Source: Mycobacterium sp.
Lineage (GTDB): Bacteria > Actinomycetota > Actinomycetes > Mycobacteriales > Mycobacteriaceae
Reading direction: 5' to 3'
NCBI GenBank assembly: GCA_025963195.1
Contig: JAOPVF010000405.1
Span: 1 to 44,370, forward strand
Length of the DNA stretch: 44,370 nt
The notes under the pieces are model-generated. The model saw nothing but the letters and a program-made list of their open reading frames with translations. It ran no database searches and had not been told where the DNA came from. Positions 19,524-28,893 of the stretch are shown here, in pieces (within the stretch, counting starts at the first letter, position 1; the number at the start of each line of letters is the position of its first letter). The position numbers and the translations under genes were made by a program.

Positions 19524-20335
19524 GAGCGGTACCTCAGGGCTCGGCGTTCCATGGCGCGCACTCCTGCGTCGGTGCCGATGCCCAGCAGGGCATAGACGAT
19601 CAGACCGAAGATGATGATGTCGATGCGAAGGAAGTCGCGTGCGTTGTTGATGAGGAAGCCGATTCCCTTGTCTGCGTTGATCTGCTCGGCGACGATCAGG
19701 GTCAGCCAGGCGATGGCCAACGACTGACGGAAGCCCACGAGCACCTGCGGTGCTGCGCTCGGCACGATGATGGTGCGGAACCGCTGCCAGAACGAGAAGC
19801 CAAGCACCTGGGCGGTTTCGAACAGCTTGGGGTCGACCTGCCGGATCGCCGAGAACGTGTTGAGGTACAGCGGAAAACTGACGCCGAGCGCCACCAGCAG
19901 TACCTTCGGCAGTTCACCGATGCCGAACCACAGGATGAACAGCGGGATCAGGCCGAGGTGCGGAAGCGCGCGAACCATCTGCATCGGCGGGTCGACCGTC
20001 GCCTCGAACCATCGGGACAGACCGACGGCGGTGCCCAGTGCCAGGCCGATCACCCCGCCGAGGATGAGGCCCTCCACCACGCGGATCCCGGATACTCGCA
20101 GCGCATCGGCGAGTTGGCCGTTCTTGATGAGTTCGATTCCGGCCTCGAGGATCAGCGACGGGGCCGGCAGCACGTCCTGCGAGATCAACCCGACGGCGCT
20201 GCCCAACTGCCACAACGCCAGCAGGATGACTGGGGACAGCAGCCGGATCAGGCCCCACTTGCGCTGCCGCGGGCTCGTTTTGGCCGTCGACGAAGCCACC
20301 GTGGTCACGGCGGCGGGCTGGACGGGAGTGGTCAC
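19520..20335 (-). CDS. ssuC: Aliphatic sulfonate ABC transporter permease
   Basis: 'GIGELPKVLLVALGVSFPLYLNTFSAIRQVDPKLFETAQVLGFS...IIVPSAAPQVLVGFRQSLAIAWLTLIVAEQ'; 4-bp overlap with ssuB. Confidence 0.94.
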   Translation of the reverse strand: MTTPVQPAAVTTVASSTAKTSPRQRKWGLIRLLSPVILLALWQLGSAVGLISQDVLPAPSLILEAGIELIKNGQLADALRVSGIRVVEGLILGGVIGLALGTAVGLSRWFEATVDPPMQMVRALPHLGLIPLFILWFGIGELPKVLLVALGVSFPLYLNTFSAIRQVDPKLFETAQVLGFSFWQRFRTIIVPSAAPQVLVGFRQSLAIAWLTLIVAEQINADKGIGFLINNARDFLRIDIIIFGLIVYALLGIGTDAGVRAMERRALRYRS

Positions 20336-20400
20336 GATGCCGCGACCCTACGCATCGGCGCGAGACGCGTGAAGGGTTCAACTCTGCACGAGAGAAACGG

Positions 20401-20433
20401 AACGGCCCCGCCGGCGATGCCAGCGGGGCCGTT
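20401..20433 (-). terminator. GC-rich stem-loop downstream of the lipoprotein gene
   Basis: AACGGCCCCGC-cggcgatgcca-GCGGGGCCGTT, perfect 11-bp stem, no strong U tract. Confidence 0.75.
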
Positions 20434-20449
20434 GGATGAGCGGTTCGCG

Positions 20450-21157
20450 TCAGGCGAAGCGCGTGTTGCCCGTGACCAGATCACCGGTGACGTCGGTCCC
20501 GTTGATCTTCGAGGTCAGCTTGTTGTTCGCCAGCTTCACCGTCTGGTCGGCCTGCTGCAGGATCCGCTTGTTGCGGACCGTGGCCTGGAACTGCTGGTTG
20601 TTGAGCTGCTGCAGTTCGGCCTGCTCGAAGTCGCGGCCGGTGATGCCACCGTTGAACTGCACACCGGTCACCGAGCCGTCGGGACGCACGATCCAGGAGG
20701 CGCGCACGCCATTGAGTGCAGCGGTGTACATGCCTGCAGGCGAGGACACCGGAGCGGCGGTGAAGTCGTAGCTGACGCCGTTCATGGTCAGATCGCCCTT
20801 CACGTCCGAGCCGGTGAACTTTGCGTTCAGCGTGTCGCGGAACTTGTTCTTGACGTCGATGGCGCCGTTGGCCTGGTTGCCGAAGAACCACGCCTCGTCG
20901 TCGACGCCGTTGCAGGCGTAGGCGGTGATGTCGTTGCCGTCGACGGAGATTCCGATGGCCATCTTCTTTCCGTCCTTCTCGATGTCGGCCATGTACCTGG
21001 CCGATGTGGGGAAGGGCGCGGCCGTCGCGGGTGCCGCAGAGGACGGCGCCTGCGCGGGCGTCGCTTCCGTGGACGAGCCGCTCGAGCAGGCGGTCAGGGT
21101 ACCCAGCGCGAGCATTGCGCTGACACCGATGAGCAGGGTGCGGAACTGTTTTCTCAT
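20450..21157 (-). CDS. Secreted lipoprotein of unknown function
   Basis: Lipobox 'LGTLTAC'; Ala/Pro/Ser-rich linker then repeated 'G(S/T)DVKGDL/GTDVTGDL' segments. Confidence 0.85.
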   Translation of the reverse strand: MRKQFRTLLIGVSAMLALGTLTACSSGSSTEATPAQAPSSAAPATAAPFPTSARYMADIEKDGKKMAIGISVDGNDITAYACNGVDDEAWFFGNQANGAIDVKNKFRDTLNAKFTGSDVKGDLTMNGVSYDFTAAPVSSPAGMYTAALNGVRASWIVRPDGSVTGVQFNGGITGRDFEQAELQQLNNQQFQATVRNKRILQQADQTVKLANNKLTSKINGTDVTGDLVTGNTRFA

Positions 21158-21187
21158 GTCACCAGCATGCTTCGCGGCCCGCAGCAG

Positions 21188-21220
21188 TGCATGAAGATTG
21201 TATGGAGATTGCATGGAGAT
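21188..21220 (-). promoter_or_regulatory. Three tandem 11-bp direct repeats over the candidate promoter of the lipoprotein gene
   Basis: Minus strand ATCTCCATGCA|ATCTCCATACA|ATCTTCATGCA; contains TACAAT (candidate -10) with TTCATA 17 bp upstream. Confidence 0.75.
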
Positions 21221-21272
21221 ATGAACGCACTTCCGGGGCGAGCGAAGCGACGGGGTGGTTATTGCTCGGCGG

Positions 21273-22544
21273 TCATTCAGCCAAGAACGACTCGACCTCG
21301 GAACAGAACACCGGCCACGCGGGCTCGGTCTCGGTGAGCAGGTGGTTGTTGCTCGAAAGTGCCACCAGTCGCGAATCCGGTATCAGCGCGGCCAACTCCT
21401 CGCCATAGCGCATCGGCACGCGGTGATCATCGCGGGAATGCATGATCAGCGTCGGACACGACACCTGTTCCGCCAGTTCGCGTACGTCGATGCGGGCGAA
21501 TTCCTCGAGGAAGCGCACGGCGTTGTCCGGGGATGTGGTGCGGCGCTGCAGGTGGTCGAACGCCTCCCAGTCCGCACGGGATCCGTCGGGCAGGAACTGC
21601 GCTGCGAACACCTGCCGGAATGCCGGATCATCGCGACCCCAGCCAACCCGCGCGAGGTCGAGATCCAGTGCGGCCGCACGCCTCTCGGCATCGTCGATGG
21701 CACGCACCGCACGTCCCCGTGCGTAGGACGAACACAGGATGAGCTTGGTTACCCGCTCGGGATGCTTGGCCGCGTATGCCACCGCCACCGCGCCGCCCTG
21801 CGACACCCCGAGAAGCGGAAATCGTTCCAGCCCCAGCGCTTCGACGACGGACGCCAGGTCCGACACCCAATCGTCGAACGTGAAATCGGCTGCTTCCCAA
21901 TCCGATAGGCCGCAACCTCGTTCGTCGTACCGGATGAAGGTATGGCGGGCGGCGAGGTCGCGAACCCAGTGCCGCCAGACCGGGCTCTCGATGTCGTAGC
22001 CCAGGTGGGTCATCCAATTCGCGGCCCGCACCAAGGACGGGCCCTCCCCCGCGACCGCATACGCCAACCGCACACCGTCGGCCGCTCGGCAGAACGAGAT
22101 GTGCTGGCGCGGCGGCGGCGCCGATTCCGGTACCGCAGGCTTTGCCTCCGGCGTGTCTGTTGCGATGGTGCCGACGAACTGATAGCCACGGCCGCGCACG
22201 GTCCGGATGTAGCGCTGCGACTCGCCGTCATCGCCGAGCGCGTGCCGAACCGCCTTGATTCGGCTGGTCAGTGCCGCCTCGCCGACGAACCGGCCACCCC
22301 ACACCGTGTCGAACAACTCTTCCTTCGTGACGAACCGGTCGTGATTACTGACCAGATGCGTCATGACGTCGAACACCTGCGGTTCGACCTTGATCACGTC
22401 ACCGTCTCGGCGCAGTTCATAGCGGGCGGTGTCCAACGCGAAGTCATCGAACCGCCACACCCGGCCGGCGGGGGCCGGTTCCGGGGTCGACTCCGTTGAC
22501 GACAGGGTCAATTCGATCCGATCTCGAGGTTGGCGATCTCGCAT
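21273..22544 (-). CDS. OmpR-type winged-helix DNA-binding domain fused to alpha/beta hydrolase
   Basis: 'YELRRDGDVIKVEPQVFDVMTHLVSNHDRFVTKEELFDTVWGGRFVGEAALTSRIKAVRHALGDDGESQRYIRTVRGRGYQFVG' then 'LGVSQGGAVAVAYAAKHPERV'. Confidence 0.92.
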   Translation of the reverse strand: MRDRQPRDRIELTLSSTESTPEPAPAGRVWRFDDFALDTARYELRRDGDVIKVEPQVFDVMTHLVSNHDRFVTKEELFDTVWGGRFVGEAALTSRIKAVRHALGDDGESQRYIRTVRGRGYQFVGTIATDTPEAKPAVPESAPPPRQHISFCRAADGVRLAYAVAGEGPSLVRAANWMTHLGYDIESPVWRHWVRDLAARHTFIRYDERGCGLSDWEAADFTFDDWVSDLASVVEALGLERFPLLGVSQGGAVAVAYAAKHPERVTKLILCSSYARGRAVRAIDDAERRAAALDLDLARVGWGRDDPAFRQVFAAQFLPDGSRADWEAFDHLQRRTTSPDNAVRFLEEFARIDVRELAEQVSCPTLIMHSRDDHRVPMRYGEELAALIPDSRLVALSSNNHLLTETEPAWPVFCSEVESFLAE

Positions 22545-22606
22545 TTGTGCTCGCCGCCATCGTAGCTGTGAGCCGTCTATGCAGGAGATCGCGATGTCGA
22601 GCGGGG

Positions 22607-22948
22607 TCAGCGCCAGCCGTCGGCCGCCTTGGCCGCGCGCATCAGCGCGTCGCAGAGCTGGCGCAGTTCGAAGCCCTCGGCTCCTTCGTCGATGGCCGTT
22701 GCGAGGTCCTCGGCGGCGCACCTCACCTCGAACACGCGATCGGACAGCTCGGAGGCTTCGTCGGCGGTGAGAACCACCGAGTCGGGCGACAGTGATGTGC
22801 CCTTCACCATGGCGCGTTGCTCGTAGGCGCGTTGCCGACAGGACTGCCGGCAGTACTGCCTGCGCCTGCCCAGCCCGGCGTCTGCGACCTCGCGGCCGCA
22901 CCAGCGGCACGGCTGCGCGCGAATGCGTCGTTTGGTTCCTGTCGCCAC
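22607..22948 (-). CDS. Small conserved protein with N-terminal Cys zinc-finger-like motif (Rv2049c position)
   Basis: 'PCRWCGREVADAGLGRRRQYCRQSCRQRAYEQRA'; adjacent to rbpA. Confidence 0.75.
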   Translation of the reverse strand: MATGTKRRIRAQPCRWCGREVADAGLGRRRQYCRQSCRQRAYEQRAMVKGTSLSPDSVVLTADEASELSDRVFEVRCAAEDLATAIDEGAEGFELRQLCDALMRAAKAADGWR

Positions 22949-23005
22949 GGAACCCGACTCTAAACCGCTGGCAGCTCCGATCCCGGTATCATGGGTGGCT
23001 GAGTC

Positions 23006-23032
23006 GGGAACTTCGCGTCATCCGAATGCGTT
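23006..23032 (+). promoter_or_regulatory. Candidate ECF sigma (SigE/SigH-type) promoter of rbpA
   Basis: GGGAAC-N17-CGTT (GGGAACttcgcgtcatccgaatgCGTT); 40 bp upstream of the rbpA ATG. Confidence 0.55.
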
Positions 23033-23071
23033 GATTCCCCGGACGAATCGCATGACGAGGAGATGTTGACG

Positions 23072-23407
23072 ATGGCTGATCGTGTCTTGAGGGGCAGTCG
23101 CCTCGGAGCCGTGAGCTACGAGACCGACCGCAACCACGACTTGGCGCCGCGTCAGGTCGCGCGCTACCGCACCGACAACGGCGAGATCTTCGAGGTGCCG
23201 TTCGCCGACGACGCGGAGATCCCGGGCACCTGGCCGTGCCGCAACGGCATGGAGGGCGCCCTGATCGACGGCGACGTGCCCGAGCCCAAGAAGGCGAAGC
23301 CGCCGCGCACCCACTGGGACATGCTGCTGGAGCGCCGCTCGATAGAGGAGCTCGACGAGCTGCTCAAGGAGCGCCTCGACATCATCAAGACCCGCCGCCG
23401 CGGTTAG
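23072..23407 (+). CDS. rbpA: RNA polymerase-binding protein RbpA
   Basis: 'MADRVLRGSRLGAVSYETDRNHDLAPRQVARYRTDNGEIFEVPFADDAEIPGTW..CRNGMEG...KPPRTHWDMLLERRSIEELDELLKERL'. Confidence 0.98.
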   Translation: MADRVLRGSRLGAVSYETDRNHDLAPRQVARYRTDNGEIFEVPFADDAEIPGTWPCRNGMEGALIDGDVPEPKKAKPPRTHWDMLLERRSIEELDELLKERLDIIKTRRRG

Positions 23408-24169
23408 TCAGCGCACGACGCCGCGGGCGCGATCGAGGCGCCCGCGCACGCCCCATTCGGCGACCTTGAAGATCGCCTCACGGATGTTCGATCCGCTCAT
23501 CTTGGATTGACCGAGCTCGCGCTCGGTGAACGTGATGGGCACTTCGACGACGGAGAATCCCGCGGTGATGGCCCGCCAGGTCAGGTCGATCTGGAAGCAG
23601 TAACCCTTGGAGTCCACGGCACCGAGGTCGATCTTTTCGAGAACCTCGCGCCGGTACGCGCGGTATCCGGCGGTGATGTCCTTGATGTCGACGCCGAGCA
23701 GGACTCGTGAGTACCCATTGGCCGTCTGAGAGAGCACCAAGCGCCTGCGCGGCCAGTTGCGGACCGTTCCGCCAGGGATGTAGCGCGAGCCGATGGCCAG
23801 GTCGGCGCCTGCGTCCACGGCGTCGAGCAGCCGGTGCAGCTCCTCAGGGGCGTGCGAACCGTCGGCGTCCATCTCGACCAGCACCGCGTAGCCGCGGCCC
23901 AGCCCCCACGCGAATCCGGCCAGATAGGCGGCCCCGAGGCCGCCCTTGGCGGTGCGGTGCATGACGTGGATGCGGTCCGGGTCGGCCAGCGACAGCTCGT
24001 TGGCCAGTTCACCGGTGCCGTCCGGGCTGCCGTCGTCGACGACGAGGACGTGGACGTCGGGCCGCGCTGCGTGCACCCGGCCCACGATGAGCGGCAGATT
24101 CTCCCGCTCGTTGTAGGTCGGAATGATGACCAGCGTGCGCTGACTCCGGCGGTCGCCCCCTGCGGTCAT
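23408..24169 (-). CDS. ppm1: Polyprenol monophosphomannose synthase (stand-alone Ppm1 catalytic domain)
   Basis: GT2 '[35 protein letters not shown]', '[18 protein letters not shown]'. Confidence 0.93.
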   Translation of the reverse strand: MTAGGDRRSQRTLVIIPTYNERENLPLIVGRVHAARPDVHVLVVDDGSPDGTGELANELSLADPDRIHVMHRTAKGGLGAAYLAGFAWGLGRGYAVLVEMDADGSHAPEELHRLLDAVDAGADLAIGSRYIPGGTVRNWPRRRLVLSQTANGYSRVLLGVDIKDITAGYRAYRREVLEKIDLGAVDSKGYCFQIDLTWRAITAGFSVVEVPITFTERELGQSKMSGSNIREAIFKVAEWGVRGRLDRARGVVR

Positions 24170-25956
24170 GCCGCTCCTTCATCATCGGTCGCCTTCTTGC
24201 GGCGACGCACGAAGCTCCCATTGTGCAGTATCGCCGCGGCCAGGGACGCAACACCGATGGCAACGAGTAGTCCTTGGACGATCGGGCCCCACCTGGTTGC
24301 GGGCGTGAGGTCCGACTTCAACCGGATCTGGCTATCCAGGTAGGCAGGCACGAAGAACGCCGTGCTGGCCACCTCATGGCCGTCCGGCGTGATCACCGCG
24401 CTGATGCCCGTCGTGCCCGACACCACGGTGTAGCGATCGTGCTCGACGGCCCGCAACCGGGCGAACGCGAGCTGCTGGGCGCTCATCGCCTCGGTGAACG
24501 TGGCGTTGTTGGCAGGCACGGCGAGCACCTGGGCGCCGTTGAGCACGGACTCGCGGGCTGCGCGGTCGAAGATCACCTCCCAGCACGTGGTGACCCCGAT
24601 CGGAATGCCCGCGGCGGTGACCACCCCGTTGCCGGTGCCGGGCAGGAAGTAGCCCGCCCTGTCCGCGAACGACGACAGGTGAGCAAAGAAGCTGCGCCAC
24701 GGCAGGTACTCGCCGAACGGCTGCACGATCTGTTTGTCGTGTCGCTCGCCGGGGCCGCTCTGCCCATCCCAGACGATCACCGAGTTGGTCGACACCGGGT
24801 TGGCGGGGGTGTAGCCGGGCGCGGCGAGGACGGCGCCCACCAGGATCGGTGCGTGCACCGCGTTGGCGGCCGCAGAGATGACCTCCGCCGCGTCGCCGTT
24901 CCTGATCGGGTCGATGTCCGAGGAGTTCTCCGGCCAGATCACGACCGCGGGCTGCGGTGCTCGGCCAGCGCGCACGTCCTCGGCGAGCAGCATGGTCTCG
25001 CGAACGTGATTGTCGAGCACCGCACGCCGCTGGGCGTTGAACTCCAGGCCGAGCCTCGGCACGTTGCCCTGTACCGCGGCGATCGTGACCGCCGGGTCGT
25101 CACCCGCCCCCAGTCCGGACTGGCGCACGTGTGGACCTGCCAGCGCCACCGTGAGCAGGACGACGACGATGCAGACGCCAGGCAGCACCACTGCGGGCCG
25201 TGCGGCCGAGGTGCGTGGAGTGTGGCGCCACCACTGCACGCCCTCCATCACGATCGCCACCAGGCTGAAACCGATCAGCACGACGGCGAACGACACCAGC
25301 GGCGCACCGCCGAAGTGCGCGATGGGCAGCAGCGGGCTGTCGGTCTGGCCGAATCCAACCACCCCCCAGGGGAATCCGCCGAACGGAACCGTCGACTTCA
25401 GCCATTCCATCAGCGCCCACAGACCTGCGAACGCCAGTGGCCAGCCGGGCAGCCGCCGTACAGCGATGGCCAAGAGGCCGAAAAGACCGGGGAACAGAGC
25501 CTCCAGGGTCGACAGCGCCAACCACGGAACCGGCCCCACCAGACCGCTGATCCAGGGCAACAACGGTACGTAGAAGGCAAGACCGAAGAGAAATCCGTAG
25601 CCGAAACCGCCTACGGGCTTGGTGTCGGGGTGGGTCAACACCCAGGCCAGCAACGCGAACGCGGCGAACGACAGATACCACCACCCGAACGGCGGAAAGC
25701 TCAGGCACAGCAGCAGACCCGAGGCGACGGCGGCGGCCAGGCGCAACGCGCGCGGCTCCAAGACACGGCGCAGCCGGGCGGCGATCCGTGTCCATCGTGT
25801 GGCAGTCGGACCGGCGTCCGGGCCCACCGGGTCGACGTCAGCCGGGTTCTCGCTCCCGACTTCGGTGTCCTCCTTGATGGGGTCCGTGACCGCAGGCAGC
25901 GTCACGGTGTCATCGGATGGCCGGGACCAGTCGCGTCTGCGTCTGCGGTCAGCCAT
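24166..25956 (-). CDS. lnt: Apolipoprotein N-acyltransferase
   Basis: Catalytic residues in context: '[12 protein letters not shown]', '[17 protein letters not shown]', '[35 protein letters not shown]'. Confidence 0.93.
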   Translation of the reverse strand: MADRRRRRDWSRPSDDTVTLPAVTDPIKEDTEVGSENPADVDPVGPDAGPTATRWTRIAARLRRVLEPRALRLAAAVASGLLLCLSFPPFGWWYLSFAAFALLAWVLTHPDTKPVGGFGYGFLFGLAFYVPLLPWISGLVGPVPWLALSTLEALFPGLFGLLAIAVRRLPGWPLAFAGLWALMEWLKSTVPFGGFPWGVVGFGQTDSPLLPIAHFGGAPLVSFAVVLIGFSLVAIVMEGVQWWRHTPRTSAARPAVVLPGVCIVVVLLTVALAGPHVRQSGLGAGDDPAVTIAAVQGNVPRLGLEFNAQRRAVLDNHVRETMLLAEDVRAGRAPQPAVVIWPENSSDIDPIRNGDAAEVISAAANAVHAPILVGAVLAAPGYTPANPVSTNSVIVWDGQSGPGERHDKQIVQPFGEYLPWRSFFAHLSSFADRAGYFLPGTGNGVVTAAGIPIGVTTCWEVIFDRAARESVLNGAQVLAVPANNATFTEAMSAQQLAFARLRAVEHDRYTVVSGTTGISAVITPDGHEVASTAFFVPAYLDSQIRLKSDLTPATRWGPIVQGLLVAIGVASLAAAILHNGSFVRRRKKATDDEGAA

Positions 25957-27562
25957 GGATGGTGACACCCCGGAGCACCGTCTGGCGGCACGTCGGCAGC
26001 GCATCGTCGGGGTCGAGTCGGGGTAGGGCCGGCACCCGCGACCGCGGGTCGGTGGACCAACGCTGCACGGTGTCGGCCGGTGCCGCGACCTCGAGACCCT
26101 CACGTCCGCCTGGAACGTCCCACACCGCATAGGACGCGGGCGCACCGGGCGCGAGCGTTCCCGTGACGCCGTCGCGCACCCCGCCCGCCCGCCAGGCGCC
26201 GCGGGTGGCCGCGCCAAACGCCGCGCGGGCCGAGATCGCACTGCCGTGGGTCTGATGCCGTATCGCGGCGCGCACCGTCGCCCAGGGATTCATGCTGGTC
26301 ACGGGACTGTCCGAGCCGAAGGCGATGGGCACGCCTTGGGATGCTAACAGGGCGAACGGATTGAGCATCCGGGCTCGGTCGGCGCCCAGGCGCTGGGCAT
26401 ACATGCCGTGCTCACCGCCCCAGGCCGCGTCGAAGTTCGGTTGCATGCTGGCCACGACGCCCAACGCTCCGAGGCGGCCTGCCTGCTCTGCGGTCACCAT
26501 CTCCAGGTGCTCCAATCGGTGGCCGCACCGGGCGACGGCGGGGCCACCGAACCTGGCCGCGACGCGGTCCAGCGAATCGACCACCGCGGCGACGGCGGCG
26601 TCGCCGATGACGTGGAAGCCCGCCGCGATTCCGGCCTCAGTGCACGCGCTCAGGTGGGCTTCGACGGTGTCGGCGTCGAGGTAGGAGTTACCGCACGTGT
26701 GCGGCGCGTCGGAGTAGGGCTCTTGCAGCCACGCAGTGCGCGAGCCGAGTGCACCGTCGACGAACAGGTCACCGGCCAGCCCGCGGGCGCCGGTCTGTTC
26801 GTGCAGCGCTCGCGCCTCGTCGGCGGTGCGCACGGCCTCACCCCAGTAGCCGACGATCTCGACGCCGTGACCGAGGGTGCGCAGCGCGTACCAGTCGTCG
26901 ATGCCGCCGATCTGCGGTCCGGCACATTCGTGCACCGCGACGATGCCCGACCGCGCCGCGAGGTCCAGCGCGGCGACGCGGGCTTCGTGTAACTGGTTGG
27001 GCGTCAACATCTCCCGCGCCGCTGCCCGTGCCAGGTGATGGGCGTCGGCGGTGAGCGGTAGCCGAGGGTCGTAACCGGCTGCGATCGCCAGGCCTGGCAC
27101 CATTTGCCGCAGCCCCGTGGACGCGACCGCGGAGTGCGCGTCGACCCGCGCGAGGTAGGCCGGCCTGCCGCCGAGGATGGCGTCCAACTCCTGCGTGGTC
27201 GGCGAAGTGCTTGTTGGCCAATCGGTTTCGTCCCAGCCGTGTGCCCAGATGAGGCGGTCGGGGTGGCTGCGTGCGTATTCGGTGACGCGCCGTAGCAGGT
27301 CCTCCAGGGAGGCGGCCGCGTGCAGGTCGAGGCCGATGACGGACAACCCCGTCGCGGTGAGGTGGACGTGGCTGTCGACGAACGCCGGCGCCACGAAGCC
27401 GCCGTCCAGGTCGAGGACGTCGGCATCGGGAAACTGCACCCGCCCGACGTCGTCGGTGCCGAGCCACCGCACCACGCCGTCCGGACCGTCGCTCACGGCC
27501 ATCGCGGTGGCATCGGGCATCGCCGGGCTGTGCACGCGCCCGTTGACGAGAAGCGTCGTCAA
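25949..27562 (-). CDS. YtcJ-like amidohydrolase
   Basis: '[27 protein letters not shown]', '[10 protein letters not shown]', '[21 protein letters not shown]'. Confidence 0.9.
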   Translation of the reverse strand: MTTLLVNGRVHSPAMPDATAMAVSDGPDGVVRWLGTDDVGRVQFPDADVLDLDGGFVAPAFVDSHVHLTATGLSVIGLDLHAAASLEDLLRRVTEYARSHPDRLIWAHGWDETDWPTSTSPTTQELDAILGGRPAYLARVDAHSAVASTGLRQMVPGLAIAAGYDPRLPLTADAHHLARAAAREMLTPNQLHEARVAALDLAARSGIVAVHECAGPQIGGIDDWYALRTLGHGVEIVGYWGEAVRTADEARALHEQTGARGLAGDLFVDGALGSRTAWLQEPYSDAPHTCGNSYLDADTVEAHLSACTEAGIAAGFHVIGDAAVAAVVDSLDRVAARFGGPAVARCGHRLEHLEMVTAEQAGRLGALGVVASMQPNFDAAWGGEHGMYAQRLGADRARMLNPFALLASQGVPIAFGSDSPVTSMNPWATVRAAIRHQTHGSAISARAAFGAATRGAWRAGGVRDGVTGTLAPGAPASYAVWDVPGGREGLEVAAPADTVQRWSTDPRSRVPALPRLDPDDALPTCRQTVLRGVTIHG

Positions 27563-27563
27563 G

Positions 27564-28052
27564 TTAGTCGGTGCGCCGCGGCAGGTAGCGCAGGTCGACT
27601 GGAGTCACGTCACCATCGACGACGTCGACGACCTCACCATCGATGTAGTCGCCGCGGCCCGGCCGGTACGGTGCGCTGCCCGCGGTGGCCACGACCAGCG
27701 GAACCCGGAAGAACCCTCGTGCGGCCAGCGCTACGACGGCCGGACGCGCCAGCGCACGGGTGGGCGGCAGGAGCAGTAGGACGCCAAGCACCGACGTGAC
27801 GAACCCTGGCACGACCGTCAGGACGGAACCCAGTGCGACCAGAACACCGTCGGGCAGGGCGCCGCGGGGCGCGGCCAACCCCGACCGAAATCGCTGAATC
27901 TGGCGCTTGACCTGCGAACCGGCCAGCGCAAGGCCGAGCGCGAAGGTGCCGACCAGCAGGAGCACGGTCCAGCCGAAGCCGATCGTGGACGCCAGCCCGA
28001 CCACCACCGCCAGCTCGACGAGGGCGTAGACGAGGAACAGCCGCATAGCCAT
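27564..28052 (-). CDS. fxsA: FxsA-family membrane protein
   Basis: 'LFLVYALVELAVVVGLASTIGFGWTVLLLVGTFALGLALAGSQVKRQIQRFRSG...VLTVVPGFVTSVLGVLLLLPPTR'. Confidence 0.92.
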   Translation of the reverse strand: MAMRLFLVYALVELAVVVGLASTIGFGWTVLLLVGTFALGLALAGSQVKRQIQRFRSGLAAPRGALPDGVLVALGSVLTVVPGFVTSVLGVLLLLPPTRALARPAVVALAARGFFRVPLVVATAGSAPYRPGRGDYIDGEVVDVVDGDVTPVDLRYLPRRTD

Positions 28053-28085
28053 GAAGTCTCAACGCTCGACGGAACCCAGGGGTTC

Positions 28086-28481
28086 CTAGCCCGCCGAGTC
28101 CACCGGTCGCACTTCGATGGCCGCGAGGATCTTGTCGACGCCGCCACGCACGATCGCCTGCGGAATCCACCACCATGCGTGCAACCAGTAGCGCCTGGTC
28201 ACCAGGTCGAACACCCGCCGGGTCTCGGACTTCGGCAGATTGCGGGCCACCGCCTCGACGGGTTCGCCCTTGGGCTTGCCGAGCACGCCACACCTCTGGA
28301 TGGTGACCCGCGGGGTGTTGTTGATCCGCTTGGTCTTCCACGATCCGGCGTCGGTGCTGATCAGCAGATTGCCGTCCTTGGGCGCACCCCAGATGGCGGT
28401 GGGCTTGGGCCTGCCGTCCTTGGTGAAGGTGGTCAGCAGGATGTACTTGGACTTGGCGACGTCGGCGAATGTCTCCGGCAC
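28086..28481 (-). CDS. PPOX-class putative F420-dependent oxidoreductase (tandem copy 1)
   Basis: 'MPETFADVAKSKYILLTTFTKDGRPKPTAIWGAPKDGNLLISTDAGSWKTKRINNTPRVTI'. Confidence 0.88.
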   Translation of the reverse strand: MPETFADVAKSKYILLTTFTKDGRPKPTAIWGAPKDGNLLISTDAGSWKTKRINNTPRVTIQRCGVLGKPKGEPVEAVARNLPKSETRRVFDLVTRRYWLHAWWWIPQAIVRGGVDKILAAIEVRPVDSAG

Positions 28482-28484
28482 GCC

Positions 28485-28865
28485 TCAGACCGCCGCCAAC
28501 TCGATGGTCACGTTGTTCTTCATGCCCCCGCGCAGCTTGGAGAAGACGTTGAACGCCTTGCCGACGACTCCGTATCTCCTGCCGATGGCGTCGTAGGTCC
28601 CGCCGTTGGCCGACTTGTCCAGGATGGCGGCGGTGGCATCGACCGCCTCACCCTTGACGTTTCCCGTTCGATCACAGGGGGCGATCGTGACGTGCGACGT
28701 GTTGCGGATCCGCTTGACCTTCCACGACTTCTCCTGGGTGATGACGACCAGGCGGTCACCGTGGGGTGCGGCCCAGATGGCCGTCGGCTTCGGTCTGCCG
28801 TCCTTCGTGTACGTGGTCAGCAGGATGTATTCCGACTTGGCGACGTCGGCAAAGGTCACGGGCAT
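28485..28865 (-). CDS. PPOX-class putative F420-dependent oxidoreductase (tandem copy 2)
   Basis: 'MPVTFADVAKSEYILLTTYTKDGRPKPTAIWAAPHGDRLVVITQEKSWKVKRIRNTSHVTI'; clear paralogue of copy 1. Confidence 0.88.
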   Translation of the reverse strand: MPVTFADVAKSEYILLTTYTKDGRPKPTAIWAAPHGDRLVVITQEKSWKVKRIRNTSHVTIAPCDRTGNVKGEAVDATAAILDKSANGGTYDAIGRRYGVVGKAFNVFSKLRGGMKNNVTIELAAV

Positions 28866-28893
28866 GGCACCAAACCTACCGGTGCCGGGGGCC

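Noticed and set aside
20332-20355. 7-codon mini-ORF MRRVAAS* whose stop overlaps the ssuC GTG start
   Set aside because: No Shine-Dalgarno, no polycysteine leader content of the kind known for mycobacterial sulfur genes, and short enough to be chance.
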